Shown here one piece after another: positions 38,625 to 48,172 of a stretch of DNA of 64,000 bases. A model generated the notes under the pieces. It saw nothing but the letters and a program-made list of their open reading frames with translations, did no database searches and was not told where the DNA came from. Position 1 is the first letter of the stretch; every line of letters begins with the position of its first letter. This DNA comes from GWE2-42-39 sp963662895 (lineage in GTDB: Bacteria; Bacteroidota; Bacteroidia; Bacteroidales; Prolixibacteraceae), in NCBI GenBank assembly GCA_963662895.1, contig OY759981.1, forward strand, positions 186,001 to 250,000. The letters are read 5' to 3'. A program made the position numbers and the translations under genes.

Positions 38625-38752
38625 GAGGCTGTTTTAGAAGACAGCTATTAAACACGAAGACGCAACGGCGCAAAGTATAAATATTGTAAAAACAATACTT
38701 TGTGGCGGGGTGTCTTTGTGTTTTTTCATTGTTCTTTAATGTTTTGAAGCCT
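38625..38752. repeat. 128-bp palindromic dispersed element, copy 1
   Basis: The element begins GAGGCTGTTTTAGAAGAC and ends TTTTGAAGCCT. Inner parts pair as AAACACGAAGAC with GTCTTTGTGTTT and GCGCAAAGTAT with ATACTTTGTGGC. It is the same length as copy 2 at 47995-48122 and clearly homologous to it. It could fold into one long imperfect hairpin. Confidence 0.8.
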
Positions 38753-38769
38753 GCAAAACCGATGTTCCA

Positions 38770-38916
38770 TTATCCGGGGGAAGAATCTTCCATCAGCCGG
38801 GTGATGAAGTCTTTATCAGCCGGCTGATAAGATGTCCATCAGCGTAGTGATGAGGTTCTCATCAGCCGGGTGATAAGGTGCTTATCAGCATAGTGATGAA
38901 CACTTCCCCCGGGATA
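38770..38916. repeat. array of five 23-bp hairpin repeats bounded by inverted repeats
   Basis: Five units start at 38791, 38814, 38837, 38860 and 38883, exactly 23 bp apart. Each is a short stem with a 6-nt loop: CATCA-GCCGGG-TGATG, TATCA-GCCGGC-TGATA, CATCA-GCGTAG-TGATG, CATCA-GCCGGG-TGATA, TATCA-GCATAG-TGATG. The first base of the stem changes together with its partner in units 1-3. The array is flanked by TATCCGGGGGAAG (38771-38783) and CTTCCCCCGGGATA (38903-38916). Confidence 0.85.
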
Positions 38917-38961
38917 GGTGTTTTTTTCGTTTTCTTTGCACCTGGTTATCTGAAATCGAAA

Positions 38962-39228
38962 AAAGAATCAGAGGAGGTGGTTCAGGAGGTGTTTTTTTAA
39001 GTCTGGAAATCCCGCAAAATGATTAACCAGAAACTTTCGTTTAAAGCATATCTTTTTAAAATCGCATACAATCACATTCAGGAATTATTTCTGAAGATCA
39101 GCCGTGAACAAGCCTACAAACATGAGATTATTAATTCTTCTGTAATTTTCTCTACCGAAATGGAAGAACGGATTGACTACCATTCATTAGTCCGAAAAGT
39201 TACTTTTGGTTGCATAATTAAAAAATAA
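38962..39228 (+). pseudogene. ECF sigma factor fragment, region 2 only
   Basis: The plus-strand frame reads EEVVQEVFF, a stop (TAA at 38998-39000), then VWKSRKMINQKLSFKAYLF and IAYNHIQELF, the sigma-70 region 2 pattern of Bacteroidota ECF factors. Region 4 is missing and the frame ends in unrelated residues at 39228. The N-terminal part is also absent. It is a decayed remnant. Confidence 0.75.
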
Positions 39229-39330
39229 AAGAGATATTTCACAGGGCAGCTATATGAATATTTCTCTACGCCTTACTTATTCACTAATTTTACCGGTGGT
39301 ATTTTATTTCGTTGAATGTAATTTATTGAT

Positions 39331-40011
39331 ATGGATATTTTGCTGGATGACCCTGCAACAGAGAACCTTTTCCGGGAACTTCTGAAAAAAATACGTTTGC
39401 TGAAGAATGGCGAAACCGTTGCCCAAATGAAAGCACTGGGAGTAAACTATAAGATTAACTGGGGGGCATCAATTATTTCGCTGCGCCAGCTTTCGAAACA
39501 ATACGAAAAAAATCATCTGCTTGCCCTTAAACTTTGGAATAAGCAATGGCGCGAAACCATGATCCTTGCCACTTTACTCGACAACCCGGACGAACTTACC
39601 GAAGAACAAATGGACTATTGGACCAAGAGTTTTGAAACTCCCGAGATTGCAGAGCAGGCCGTCGCAAATCTTTTTGTTTCTACGAAATTTGCGTACATAA
39701 AAGCATTGGAATATTGCCGCGGGAAAAAGCACATGGTCCGTTACACCGGTCTTCTCCTGATCGGCCGCCTTGCCATGATTGATAAAAAGGCTATCGACGA
39801 AATGTTTGAACCATTTTTCACGGTCCTTTCGCCACTGATAAAAGACCCGGCATTGGGACAAATATTTTACCGTACTTTCATATTATTGGCAAAGCGGAGT
39901 GAAACACTACGCAAATCATGTAAAAGTTTTCTCGAACCAGTGCCAGAAATGGAAGAAGACCATCCGAAAAAACTGGGGCACCTGTTACTTGAAGAAATCA
40001 CTGAAATGTAA
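39331..40011 (+). CDS. AlkD-like DNA alkylation repair protein (HEAT repeats)
   Basis: This 226-residue protein is built of helical repeats typical of the AlkC/AlkD-type DNA glycosylase family, which removes positively charged alkylated bases. Visible blocks are GETVAQMKALGVNYKINWGAS and ALKLWNKQWRETMILATLLD, where family members carry the arm contacting DNA. ELTEEQMDYWTKSFET lies in the next repeat. Catalytic residues cannot be assigned with certainty. It lies 76 bp before a Crp/Fnr regulator in the same direction. Confidence 0.8.
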   Translation: MDILLDDPATENLFRELLKKIRLLKNGETVAQMKALGVNYKINWGASIISLRQLSKQYEKNHLLALKLWNKQWRETMILATLLDNPDELTEEQMDYWTKSFETPEIAEQAVANLFVSTKFAYIKALEYCRGKKHMVRYTGLLLIGRLAMIDKKAIDEMFEPFFTVLSPLIKDPALGQIFYRTFILLAKRSETLRKSCKSFLEPVPEMEEDHPKKLGHLLLEEITEM

Positions 40012-40087
40012 TTTTTAGGTACATTGCAAGCCTGAATAATAAAACCGATCCGGCAAATTTGTTTATTTTGCTGACAAATAACGATGA

Positions 40088-40717
40088 ATGGAAAAACTAT
40101 TCAACCAGATAACCGAATTTAAGTCGAACCCGGCAATCAGGGAAAAGTTAAAAGAATACGGAGTCGCTAAAATATTCAACGAAGGTGAAGTTATTCTCCG
40201 GGAAGACGCTTACATACGGTCGGTACCGATTGTAATGAACGGTAGTCTGCGGGTGATGCGTACCGAAGAAAACGGCCGCGAACTATTGCTGTATTATCTG
40301 GGGGCTGGCGAAAGTTGTATCATGTCGATTTTAGGTGGTATTCATCAGGAAACGAGCAAAGTAAAAGCCATTGCCGAAGAAAAAACCGAGGTGCTGTTTA
40401 TCCCGGTTGAAAAAATGATTGTTTTCCTGCGCGAATATCCCGAATGGATGGAATATATTTTCCGCATTTACCACGAACGTTTTATTGAACTGCTGGACGT
40501 GGTGAATGCTATTGCCTTCCGGAAAATGGATGAACGCTTATTGCTGCTTTTACGTAAGAAATGTGAATTTACAGGGAGCAAGGTACTCCCCGTAACCCAC
40601 GAACAACTGGCCAACGAGCTGGGCACTTCACGCGTGGTAATATCGCGCCTGCTGAAACAAATGGAAGAAGAAAACCTGGTTATACTTGGCCGTAATAAAA
40701 TTACCGTTATTGGGTAA
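40088..40717 (+). CDS. Crp/Fnr family transcription regulator
   Basis: This 209-residue regulator has a cyclic-nucleotide-binding-like domain (about 20-120; FNEGEVILREDAYIRSVPIVMNG) and a winged helix (about 150-209; THEQLANELGTSRVVISRLLKQME). No Fnr-type N-terminal Cys cluster is seen. The ligand is unknown. Confidence 0.92.
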   Translation: MEKLFNQITEFKSNPAIREKLKEYGVAKIFNEGEVILREDAYIRSVPIVMNGSLRVMRTEENGRELLLYYLGAGESCIMSILGGIHQETSKVKAIAEEKTEVLFIPVEKMIVFLREYPEWMEYIFRIYHERFIELLDVVNAIAFRKMDERLLLLLRKKCEFTGSKVLPVTHEQLANELGTSRVVISRLLKQMEEENLVILGRNKITVIG

Positions 40718-40825
40718 GCCCTGATAATTTGTACTATAATTTAGGATGGATGGCGCAAATCAGCCTTTCATTATATCCCGGAGGAAAATTATAATATATT
40801 GAGGCAGAGCAAATCATCTGAGATA

Positions 40826-40860
40826 TAAAAACCTATTAACAGAGTCGTCAATAGGTTTTT
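40826..40860. terminator. bidirectional terminator
   Basis: AAAAACCTATT and AATAGGTTTTT pair across AACAGAGTCGTC. A runs precede and T runs follow, so it can serve both the regulator gene and the convergent bactofilin gene. Confidence 0.8.
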
Positions 40861-40956
40861 ATCATCATAATATCCCCCACATCACTTAAAAAAGTAAATT
40901 ACCTCTACTTCTTTATAAAAAAATAAACTTTCTAATCGTTCATTATCTTCACAGGT

Positions 40957-41595
40957 TTAACTATTCCCAGCTTTTTGTTCCATTTTGTGTTCAACTCTTT
41001 GTTCTACCTTTAGTTCTGCCCTTTTCAAAACCTTATTCTCCGAGTCTTTTCGCTGAGAAGTAAAATCTTGTACCAACGGCTGATCCGGATTTATTCTGTG
41101 AGCATATACATTCTCATAGAAAATAGACCGAATCTCGCTCAGGGTTTTATCCTTCGACAATGCCAAGGAGGTATCCAGATTTTCAAACAGTTCTTCTATT
41201 TTTACAATATGATCATCCTTAGGAATTTGGACAACACAGTCGAGGACACAATCAGCTTCATTTTCAAACAGTTTTGTATAAACTTTTCCTGTAATTTTCG
41301 ACCCGCCATTCACCTTTATTTTTCCCGAGCAAAAAATATTTCCGATCACCTCCCCGGATAAATCCAGGTCACGGCAAATAATATCACCAGTAATCTTCGA
41401 TGTACTCCCCACAACTACCTTTTGTGATGACATAACTGTACCAAAATAGTCACATTCAATTCGAAACGATTTTTTCGTTTTTACATAGCCTTCAATAATA
41501 CTCTCTGACGGAATTAATATCGGCGTATGATTTGCAATTTCTTTTCCATTCATCTTTTCCATCTTTTCATTACTCTTTCTTTTTAAATTATACAT
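40957..41595 (-). CDS. bactofilin
   Basis: This 212-residue cytoskeletal protein has a bactofilin (DUF583) beta-helix core over about residues 30-130. The short repeated turns include ESIIEGYVKTKKSFRIECDY, GDIICRDLDLSGEVIG and KVNGGSKITGKVYTK. A charged C-terminal tail (about 135-212) is Glu/Lys-rich. Bactofilins polymerise and organise cell shape or envelope machinery. It is a single gene here. Confidence 0.9.
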   Translation of the reverse strand: MYNLKRKSNEKMEKMNGKEIANHTPILIPSESIIEGYVKTKKSFRIECDYFGTVMSSQKVVVGSTSKITGDIICRDLDLSGEVIGNIFCSGKIKVNGGSKITGKVYTKLFENEADCVLDCVVQIPKDDHIVKIEELFENLDTSLALSKDKTLSEIRSIFYENVYAHRINPDQPLVQDFTSQRKDSENKVLKRAELKVEQRVEHKMEQKAGNS

Positions 41596-41983
41596 ACAAG
41601 TTATTTTTTAGTAGTGATATGAAAAAAAACAGGAACACACAAATATCTGCTATTTCAATAAGTTTTACAACTGAGTAACAAAAAATTTATACACAACTAT
41701 TCATGAATAGCTGGCATTTTATTGGTCATTTTCAGAAAATAACAGGTATACAACAAAAATTCCTGTACTTTTTCCACCCTGTTTGGAACAAAATCTTCGT
41801 TTATTTATATCAGAAGGCATTATAACATGTACTGGTGGTGTACATAATCCGGCTACATCATCAACTCCATCTATGCCGGTTAGAATAAATTGAACACCCA
41901 GGGCCTTCTTGTGTAACAAAAGTAACTGACCAGGAAAATCCATAGACATATTTTTGTCCCATCAATAAATAAAATGAACGGAG
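41596..41983. other. intergenic region with -7 box for the efflux operon
   Basis: TATTTTTG at 41949-41956 matches TAnnTTTG, 27 nt before the tolC-like start codon. No good -33 element is seen. Two short overlapping minus-strand frames here have no recognisable features. Confidence 0.4.
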
Positions 41984-43315
41984 ATGAGACAACACATAAA
42001 ACGTACTGGTGGTTTTATTGCACTTTTCATGTTTAGCACCGTGGCATTCGGGCAAACTACCGGCACCGGCAGATATATTAGCCTCGACCAGGCTGTTGAA
42101 ACGGCAGTTACACAAAACAAGAAGATACAAACTGCGGGGTTCGATCAGCAACTGGCTGAAGCCGGATACCGGCAAACCGACGCTGTATTTTTACCTCAGT
42201 TGGGAATTTCCTATTCGGCCATGCGCACCAATAACCCGATGAATGCTTTCGGGTTTAAGTTGCAGCAACAATCCATTACAGAGATGGATTTTGACCCGGC
42301 ACAACTGAACCACCCGGCAGATATAAACGACGTGGCAACCAGCATCGATCTTAAACAGCCGTTGTTTAATGCTGATATGATTTTCATGCGGCAGGGGGCC
42401 CGGGTACAGACGGAACTGTATAAGTACAAGTCGCTCCGGACCAAAGAATACATCGAGTTTGAAACTGAAAAAGCTTACCTGCAAATCCAGTTGGCTTATG
42501 AAGCCGGCAAGGTTACAAAAGAAGCACTCGAAACAGCCCGCCGGGTGCTTGAAACGACCCGGCACCTGTTTGAGCAGGGGCTGATCAACAAAGCAGACCT
42601 GCTTCAGGCACAGGTGCATGTGTCGGGAATGGAGAGTCAACAGCTACAGTCGCAAAATGCAATACAGAATGCTTCGGATTATCTAAGTTTCCTGATGGGC
42701 GAACCATCGGGCATCATCTACACGGTTGATCCGATACCCGGTACGGCAGAAACATTCGGCGCAGTAACAAACGTGCCTGCTTCACGGGCCGATTTCATGG
42801 CCATGCAAAAAGCCATGGAGGCTACCGGAAAAATGATCAAAGCAAACAAAATGAGTTACCTGCCACGACTTAATGCTTTTGGCAGCTACCAGTTGCACGA
42901 CAAACAATTGACAGGCTTTGGTTCCGATTCATACATGGCAGGCATTCAGCTTTCATGGAATATTTTTGAAGGAAACAGCCGTCGGTTTAAACTAAAAAGT
43001 CAGCAAATACAGTACGACAAACTGGAGACCCAACTGGCTTCTCAAAAAGAACAGGGACAGGTAGAACTGAACAAGGCAAAGCGCGATTTGCAGGAAGCCC
43101 GCTTTACCATGCAACAGCAAAAAACGGCTGTTGAACAGGCCGGCGAAGCATTGCGTATGCTGCAAAACCGCTACGAACAGGGACTGGAGACTACGACCGA
43201 TGTGCTGGCAGCTCAAACCCGCCTGACACAGCAAAAAAACGGGCTGGCACAGTCACTGTTTGCCATCCGGCTAAATGCTGCCTACCTAAAATTTTTGACA
43301 CGCATTTCAGAATAG
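41984..43315 (+). CDS. TolC-family outer-membrane efflux protein
   Basis: This 443-residue protein has a signal peptide (VAFGQ) and the long helical hairpins of TolC-like proteins. Each half shows the repeat, for example RYISLDQAVETAVTQNKKIQ and NRYEQGLETTTDVLAAQTRL. It is the outer-membrane exit duct of the following RND pump. The gap to the adaptor gene is 19 bp. Confidence 0.93.
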   Translation: MRQHIKRTGGFIALFMFSTVAFGQTTGTGRYISLDQAVETAVTQNKKIQTAGFDQQLAEAGYRQTDAVFLPQLGISYSAMRTNNPMNAFGFKLQQQSITEMDFDPAQLNHPADINDVATSIDLKQPLFNADMIFMRQGARVQTELYKYKSLRTKEYIEFETEKAYLQIQLAYEAGKVTKEALETARRVLETTRHLFEQGLINKADLLQAQVHVSGMESQQLQSQNAIQNASDYLSFLMGEPSGIIYTVDPIPGTAETFGAVTNVPASRADFMAMQKAMEATGKMIKANKMSYLPRLNAFGSYQLHDKQLTGFGSDSYMAGIQLSWNIFEGNSRRFKLKSQQIQYDKLETQLASQKEQGQVELNKAKRDLQEARFTMQQQKTAVEQAGEALRMLQNRYEQGLETTTDVLAAQTRLTQQKNGLAQSLFAIRLNAAYLKFLTRISE

Positions 43316-43334
43316 ACAACAAAAACAAATCGCT

Positions 43335-44417
43335 ATGAATAAATTGGTAAAAAACACTTCAGGAATCTTTTTGTTAGCCATGCTTTTGCTGGGCAGCAGT
43401 TGTTCTCACAAAAAAGAACAGGATAAGACACAGTCTCCGGCTATTGCTGTTACTTTGTCGGAACCGGCACTGCAAACGACCGGCGGAATTTCGGCAAGTG
43501 GTACGGTTCGTGCCGGACGCACGGCGCAAATCAGTACCCGTATGATGGGGTATATCACCAAATTCCATGTAAAACCCGGAGACCGGGTACGCAAGGGACA
43601 GTTGCTGGTTACCATCAGCGATCAGGATCTCCGGGCTAAAAAAGCACAGGCCGAAGCAGCAGTAAACAGTGCTGAAGCAGCGCAAAAGGTTGCTGAAAAA
43701 GATCACGAACGCTTTACAACTTTATATAAACAGGAAAGTGCTTCGGCCAAAGAACTGGAAAACATCAACCTCAATTACGATGTGGCCCGTTCAAATGCCG
43801 AAGCTGCCCGGCAGGGACTCAAAGAAGTGAATGCCCTGCTGGCCTACACACAAATTACAGCACCTTTCCCGGGAATGGTAAGCCGTAAACTGGCCGATGA
43901 AGGCAACATGGCCAACCCCGGAATGCCTTTGCTGACCCTGGAACAGGACGGAACATTTAAAATTGTTGCTTCCATTCCTGAATCGGAGATCAGCCATGCC
44001 AGGATTGGTGAGCAGGCCAATATTACCATCAAATCCATCGACCGTTTATTTAGCGGCGAAATCATGGAGATCAGTCGTTCGTCACAATTTACAGGTGGCC
44101 AGTACCTGGTCAAAATCAGTGTGCCGGGGCAAAATGCCGATGGTCTGTATTCCGGCATGTATGCCAATGTTTTTATCCCCCTGGATGCCGCCCCGTCAGC
44201 ATCGTCGGTCTGGGTGCCGGAAGAAAGTCTGATACGCCGCGAACAATTAGCCGGTTTGTTTACCGTAAATAACCAAACCGCTTGTTTGCGCTGGGTGCGA
44301 ACAGGAAAAAGCCGTAACGGGCAGGTAGAGATTATTGCCGGGCTGGCAAAAAACGAACCGTTTATTCTTCGTGCTGAAAGTAAACTCTACAACGGGGCAC
44401 CTGTAAAGATAAATTAA
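43335..44417 (+). CDS. RND efflux periplasmic adaptor (membrane fusion protein)
   Basis: This 360-residue lipoprotein (LLLGSSC lipobox) has the adaptor order: a barrel-sandwich half with MGYITKFHVKPGDRVRKGQ, a coiled hairpin (about 95-160; EAAVNSAEAAQKVAEKDHER), the second half with APFPGMVSRKLADEGNMANPG, and beta-barrel domains. It links the inner-membrane pump to the TolC-like protein. It is part of a four-gene operon. Confidence 0.94.
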   Translation: MNKLVKNTSGIFLLAMLLLGSSCSHKKEQDKTQSPAIAVTLSEPALQTTGGISASGTVRAGRTAQISTRMMGYITKFHVKPGDRVRKGQLLVTISDQDLRAKKAQAEAAVNSAEAAQKVAEKDHERFTTLYKQESASAKELENINLNYDVARSNAEAARQGLKEVNALLAYTQITAPFPGMVSRKLADEGNMANPGMPLLTLEQDGTFKIVASIPESEISHARIGEQANITIKSIDRLFSGEIMEISRSSQFTGGQYLVKISVPGQNADGLYSGMYANVFIPLDAAPSASSVWVPEESLIRREQLAGLFTVNNQTACLRWVRTGKSRNGQVEIIAGLAKNEPFILRAESKLYNGAPVKIN

Positions 44418-44443
44418 TCCATTAACCTTTTAGTAACAGACTC

Positions 44444-47400
44444 ATGCAAGAAGGACTTTCAGGCAAAATAGCCAATGCATTTATAAAATCGAAGCTAACC
44501 ATCCTGCTGATGGCGGCTTTCCTGATGCTGGGGTTCTACAGTACTTACCTGATCCCCCGCGAGGAAGAGCCGCAAATAGAGGTGCCCATGGCCGATGTAA
44601 TGATCGGTTTCCCGGGTGCCAGTCCGCAGGAAGTGGAAACAAAGATAGCTGCTCCGCTCGAAAAAATTATTTCCAACGTGAAAGGTGTTGAATATGTTTA
44701 TTCATCGAGTATGCAGGGGCAGGCCATGCTGATCGTTCAGTTTTACGTGGGCGAAGATGTGGAACGCTCGCTGGTGAAACTGTACAGCGAACTGATGAAA
44801 AACATGGACCAGCTTCCGCAGGGGGCAACTATGCCCATGATAAAAACACGGGCTATTGATGATGTCCCGGTTTTATCGCTAACCCTGTGGAGCCAAAAGG
44901 AAGGCGATTACAGTTTGAAACAACTGGCCGAGGTGGTGTCCGGAGAAATAAAAAAGGTAAAGGATGTGTCGGCCATTAATTTGCTGGGCGGACGGAGCCG
45001 CGAGATAAAAGTAGTGCTTGATAAAGACAAAATGGCTGAAAACGGGCTCGACTTTTTAAGCATCAGTCAACAGATACAGGCAGCTAATGCCGGGATGACC
45101 TCGGGGCAAATGATACGGAACGATTCGGCTTACACCGTTACCACCAGTAGTTTCCTTACCAATGTGGACGATGTTGCCAACCTGATTGTCGGGGTGAACC
45201 AAAACCAGCCGGTGTACCTGCACCAGGTGGCACAGGTGAGCGATGGACCTGAAACGCCACAGCAGTATGTGTTTTTCGGATACGGACAATCATCTGAAGT
45301 AAACAATGCCCCTGCCGGTGTCAGTTACCCGGCCATTACCCTGGCCATTGCCAAGAAAAAAGGGGCCGATGCCATGCACCTGTCTGAAAAAATATTGCAC
45401 AAGGTTGAATCCCTGAAAAAAGAACTGATCCCATCCGACGTACAGATAACCACCACCCGTAACTATGGAGAAACAGCGTCGGATAAAGTGTCGGAACTGT
45501 TGCTGCACCTTTTTGTTGCTATTGTAGCCGTCACCTTGTTCGTGATGCTGGCCATGGGCTGGCGAGGTGGAATGGTGGTCTTCCTTTCGGTACCGGTAAC
45601 CTTTGCCCTTACCTTGTTCTCGTACTATTTCCTGGGCTATACACTCAACCGTATTACCCTGTTTGCCCTGGTTTTTGTAACCGGTATCGTGGTTGACGAC
45701 TCCATTATTATTGCTGAAAACATGCACCGTCACTTTAAAATGAAGAAACGCCCACCCTTGCAGGCAGCTATTTACGCGATTAATGAAGTGGGGAACCCGA
45801 CCATACTGGCTACTTTTACGGTAATTGCTGCCATTCTGCCAATGGCTTTTGTTTCCGGCATGATGGGGCCTTACATGAGCCCGATGCCTATCGGTGCTTC
45901 TATTGCCATGCTTATCTCACTGGTTATTGCCTTAACCCTCACGCCTTTCTTGGGGTACTTATTTCTTCGCGTAAAAGAAAAAGCAGGAGTCGAACATAAA
46001 CCAACCCCGCTTACCGAAAGCCCGATTTACAAACTGTATTCGGCTACCATTGCTCCGATGATCGAAAAACGGAAATGGCGCTGGGCTTTTATGCTGGGGA
46101 CAATCGTTATCCTGTTAGCCTCTCTTTCTCTTTTCATGACCCGCTCAGTAGCTGTAAAAATGCTGCCTTTCGATAATAAAAATGAATTCCAGGTAGTGAT
46201 CGACATGCCCGAAGGAACCAGCCTTGAACGTACCTCGGCTGTAACCAACGAAATTGCCTCGTACATTGCCCAACAGCCCATGGTTACTTCGTATCAGGGG
46301 TATGTCGGGATCTCGGGGCCAATCACTTTTAACGGATTGGTACGCCATTACGATATGAGAAGGGGTAAATACGTCGCCGATATACAGGTAAACCTGCCTG
46401 ACAAAAAAGAACGCAGCCTTCAAAGCCATGAAATTGCGAAACAGATGCGCGACGGAATACAAGCTATCGGACAAAAGTACCGGGCTAATGTGAAAATTGT
46501 GGAAGTGCCCCCTGGCCCGCCTGTTCGTTCTACCTTGGTGGCCGAGATTTATGGCCCTGACTATCAGAAACAGATTGCTGTGGCCCGGCAGGTGAAAGAC
46601 CTGTTTGCTTCTACTGCCGATGTGGTGGATGTAGACTGGACTATTGAAGACGATCAGACCGAATACCGTTTTGATGTGGATCGCGAAAAAGCAATGCGAC
46701 TGGGAATTGCACCGGCACAGGCCGTCGGCAACATGTATACGGCCTTGTCGGGACAAACCGTAGGCCTGCTGCACGACCCGGCTTCGTACAGCCCGGTCGG
46801 TATAAAACTACAGTTGTCCGATGCCGATAAAGCTTCATTGAGCGACCTGCGTAGCCTGAAAATTGCCGGGCAGAGGGGGAATATGGTCCCGGTGGGAGAT
46901 ATTGTCCATATCTCAGAAACGACCAGCCCGAAGTCGATCCAGCGGAAAAACCAGCAACGGGTGGTTTATGTACTGGCGGATATGGCCGGGAAACTGGAAA
47001 GCCCGTTTTATGCCATGAGTAAGATGTCGGATGAACTGAAAAACATCGATTTACCTGCTGGTTATTCGTTAAATGAAGAATATAGCCACATGCCTCAATC
47101 GGACGAAAACTTCAGCCTGAAATGGGATGGCGAATGGCAAATTACATACGAAGTTTTCCGTGACCTGGGTATTGCTTTCATGCTGGTAATTATATTGATT
47201 TACATGCTGATTGTCGGCTGGTTCCAGGACTTTACTGTTCCGGTTGTGATGTTGTCGGCCATCCCCTTGTCGCTCATCGGGATCATTGCCGGGCACTGGA
47301 TCATGGGCAGTTATTTCACCGCTACTTCCATGATCGGCTTCATAGCCCTGGCCGGAGTGATGGTACGAAATTCCGTCCTGTTGATCGACTTTATTAATAT

Positions 47401-47668
47401 CCGGCTGAAAGATGGTGTCCCGCTTAAACAATCAATTATTGAAGCAGGTGCCGTGCGTACAACACCGATCCTGCTGACTGCCGGTGCCGTAGTGCTGGGA
47501 GCAGTCATTATCCTGTTCGATCCAATCTTCCAGGGACTGGCAATCTCGTTAATAGGAGGGACAATTACCTCTACCTTCCTGACCCTGATTGTGGTTCCCT
47601 TGCTCTATTTTAAAATGATGCGCAGAAAATATCCGGTTGATTCAACATCTAAATCTATTCAGGAATGA
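44444..47668 (+). CDS. RND efflux inner-membrane transporter
   Basis: This 1074-residue pump has the AcrB-type layout: a first membrane helix, periplasmic domain, helices 2-7, second periplasmic domain and helices 8-12. GMVVFLSVPVTFALTLFSYYFLGYTLNRITL and TGIVVDDSIIIAEN cover the central helices, and VVDDS carries the proton-relay acidic pair. ALAGVMVRNSVLLIDFINI is in the second half. The substrate class is not decidable; HME-type metal signatures were not evident. It overlaps the next small gene by ATGA. Confidence 0.94.
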   Translation: MQEGLSGKIANAFIKSKLTILLMAAFLMLGFYSTYLIPREEEPQIEVPMADVMIGFPGASPQEVETKIAAPLEKIISNVKGVEYVYSSSMQGQAMLIVQFYVGEDVERSLVKLYSELMKNMDQLPQGATMPMIKTRAIDDVPVLSLTLWSQKEGDYSLKQLAEVVSGEIKKVKDVSAINLLGGRSREIKVVLDKDKMAENGLDFLSISQQIQAANAGMTSGQMIRNDSAYTVTTSSFLTNVDDVANLIVGVNQNQPVYLHQVAQVSDGPETPQQYVFFGYGQSSEVNNAPAGVSYPAITLAIAKKKGADAMHLSEKILHKVESLKKELIPSDVQITTTRNYGETASDKVSELLLHLFVAIVAVTLFVMLAMGWRGGMVVFLSVPVTFALTLFSYYFLGYTLNRITLFALVFVTGIVVDDSIIIAENMHRHFKMKKRPPLQAAIYAINEVGNPTILATFTVIAAILPMAFVSGMMGPYMSPMPIGASIAMLISLVIALTLTPFLGYLFLRVKEKAGVEHKPTPLTESPIYKLYSATIAPMIEKRKWRWAFMLGTIVILLASLSLFMTRSVAVKMLPFDNKNEFQVVIDMPEGTSLERTSAVTNEIASYIAQQPMVTSYQGYVGISGPITFNGLVRHYDMRRGKYVADIQVNLPDKKERSLQSHEIAKQMRDGIQAIGQKYRANVKIVEVPPGPPVRSTLVAEIYGPDYQKQIAVARQVKDLFASTADVVDVDWTIEDDQTEYRFDVDREKAMRLGIAPAQAVGNMYTALSGQTVGLLHDPASYSPVGIKLQLSDADKASLSDLRSLKIAGQRGNMVPVGDIVHISETTSPKSIQRKNQQRVVYVLADMAGKLESPFYAMSKMSDELKNIDLPAGYSLNEEYSHMPQSDENFSLKWDGEWQITYEVFRDLGIAFMLVIILIYMLIVGWFQDFTVPVVMLSAIPLSLIGIIAGHWIMGSYFTATSMIGFIALAGVMVRNSVLLIDFINIRLKDGVPLKQSIIEAGAVRTTPILLTAGAVVLGAVIILFDPIFQGLAISLIGGTITSTFLTLIVVPLLYFKMMRRKYPVDSTSKSIQE

Positions 47669-47973
47669 AACTGTTAATTGTAACAACCTTACGGGAATTT
47701 AAAAATGATGTATCTGCCATTCTGAAAAAGGCAGGGATACAAACGTTCAGCTTTTCGGAGACCATTGGTATAAAAACCAGTCATGTGCCCAATATTTCTG
47801 ACGACTGGTTCACCAGCGACAGTAACCACGAATACCGTTCCGTTTTTTTCTTCTCTTTTACTGATGAAGAAAAAGCGCAAAGCGTATTTAAAGAACTGGG
47901 AACTTTCAATACCCTGGAGCGGGTTGATTATCCGGTACATGGTTTTATTTTACCGGTTGAAAAAGCAATGTAA
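47665..47973 (+). CDS. small PII-like protein coupled to RND pump
   Basis: This 102-residue soluble protein has alternating beta/alpha segments (KLLIVTTLREFKNDVSAILKK, then RSVFFFSFTDEEKAQSVFKEL) that suggest a ferredoxin-like fold. The shape resembles small PII-like or DUF3240-type proteins encoded beside RND pumps. Its ATG overlaps the RND stop codon (ATGA), so translation is coupled. It may sense a ligand or modulate the pump. Family membership is inference. Confidence 0.6.
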   Translation: MKLLIVTTLREFKNDVSAILKKAGIQTFSFSETIGIKTSHVPNISDDWFTSDSNHEYRSVFFFSFTDEEKAQSVFKELGTFNTLERVDYPVHGFILPVEKAM

Positions 47974-47994
47974 TATTCCTTCCGGGAAAAATAA

Positions 47995-48122
47995 GAGGCT
48001 GTTCAAAAAGACAATTATTAAACACGAATTCACCAAGACGCAAAGAATAAATATTTATAAAACAATACTTTGTATCTTGGCCCTTTGTGTGTCTGGTTGT
48101 TCTTATCTTTTTGAACAGCCTC
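47995..48122. repeat. 128-bp palindromic dispersed element, copy 2
   Basis: GAGGCTGTTCAAAAAGA (47995-48011) and its exact reverse complement (48106-48122) bound the element. Inside, CCAAGACGCAAAG pairs with CTTTGTATCTTGG. It is homologous and equal in length to copy 1 at 38625-38752. Its position right after the efflux operon would also let it act as a transcript end. Confidence 0.85.
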
Positions 48123-48172
48123 ATTTACATATTCACGATATACTTTTTCCAATTACAATGTCCTGAAACTTC

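Noticed and set aside
38791..38898. Possible CRISPR array (regular short repeats)
   Set aside because: The period is only 23 bp with no room for unique spacers, units are small hairpins, and no cas genes are in the window.
41719..42175. Two short minus-strand frames before the tolC-like gene
   Set aside because: They overlap one another and the promoter, and show no start signals or recognisable features.
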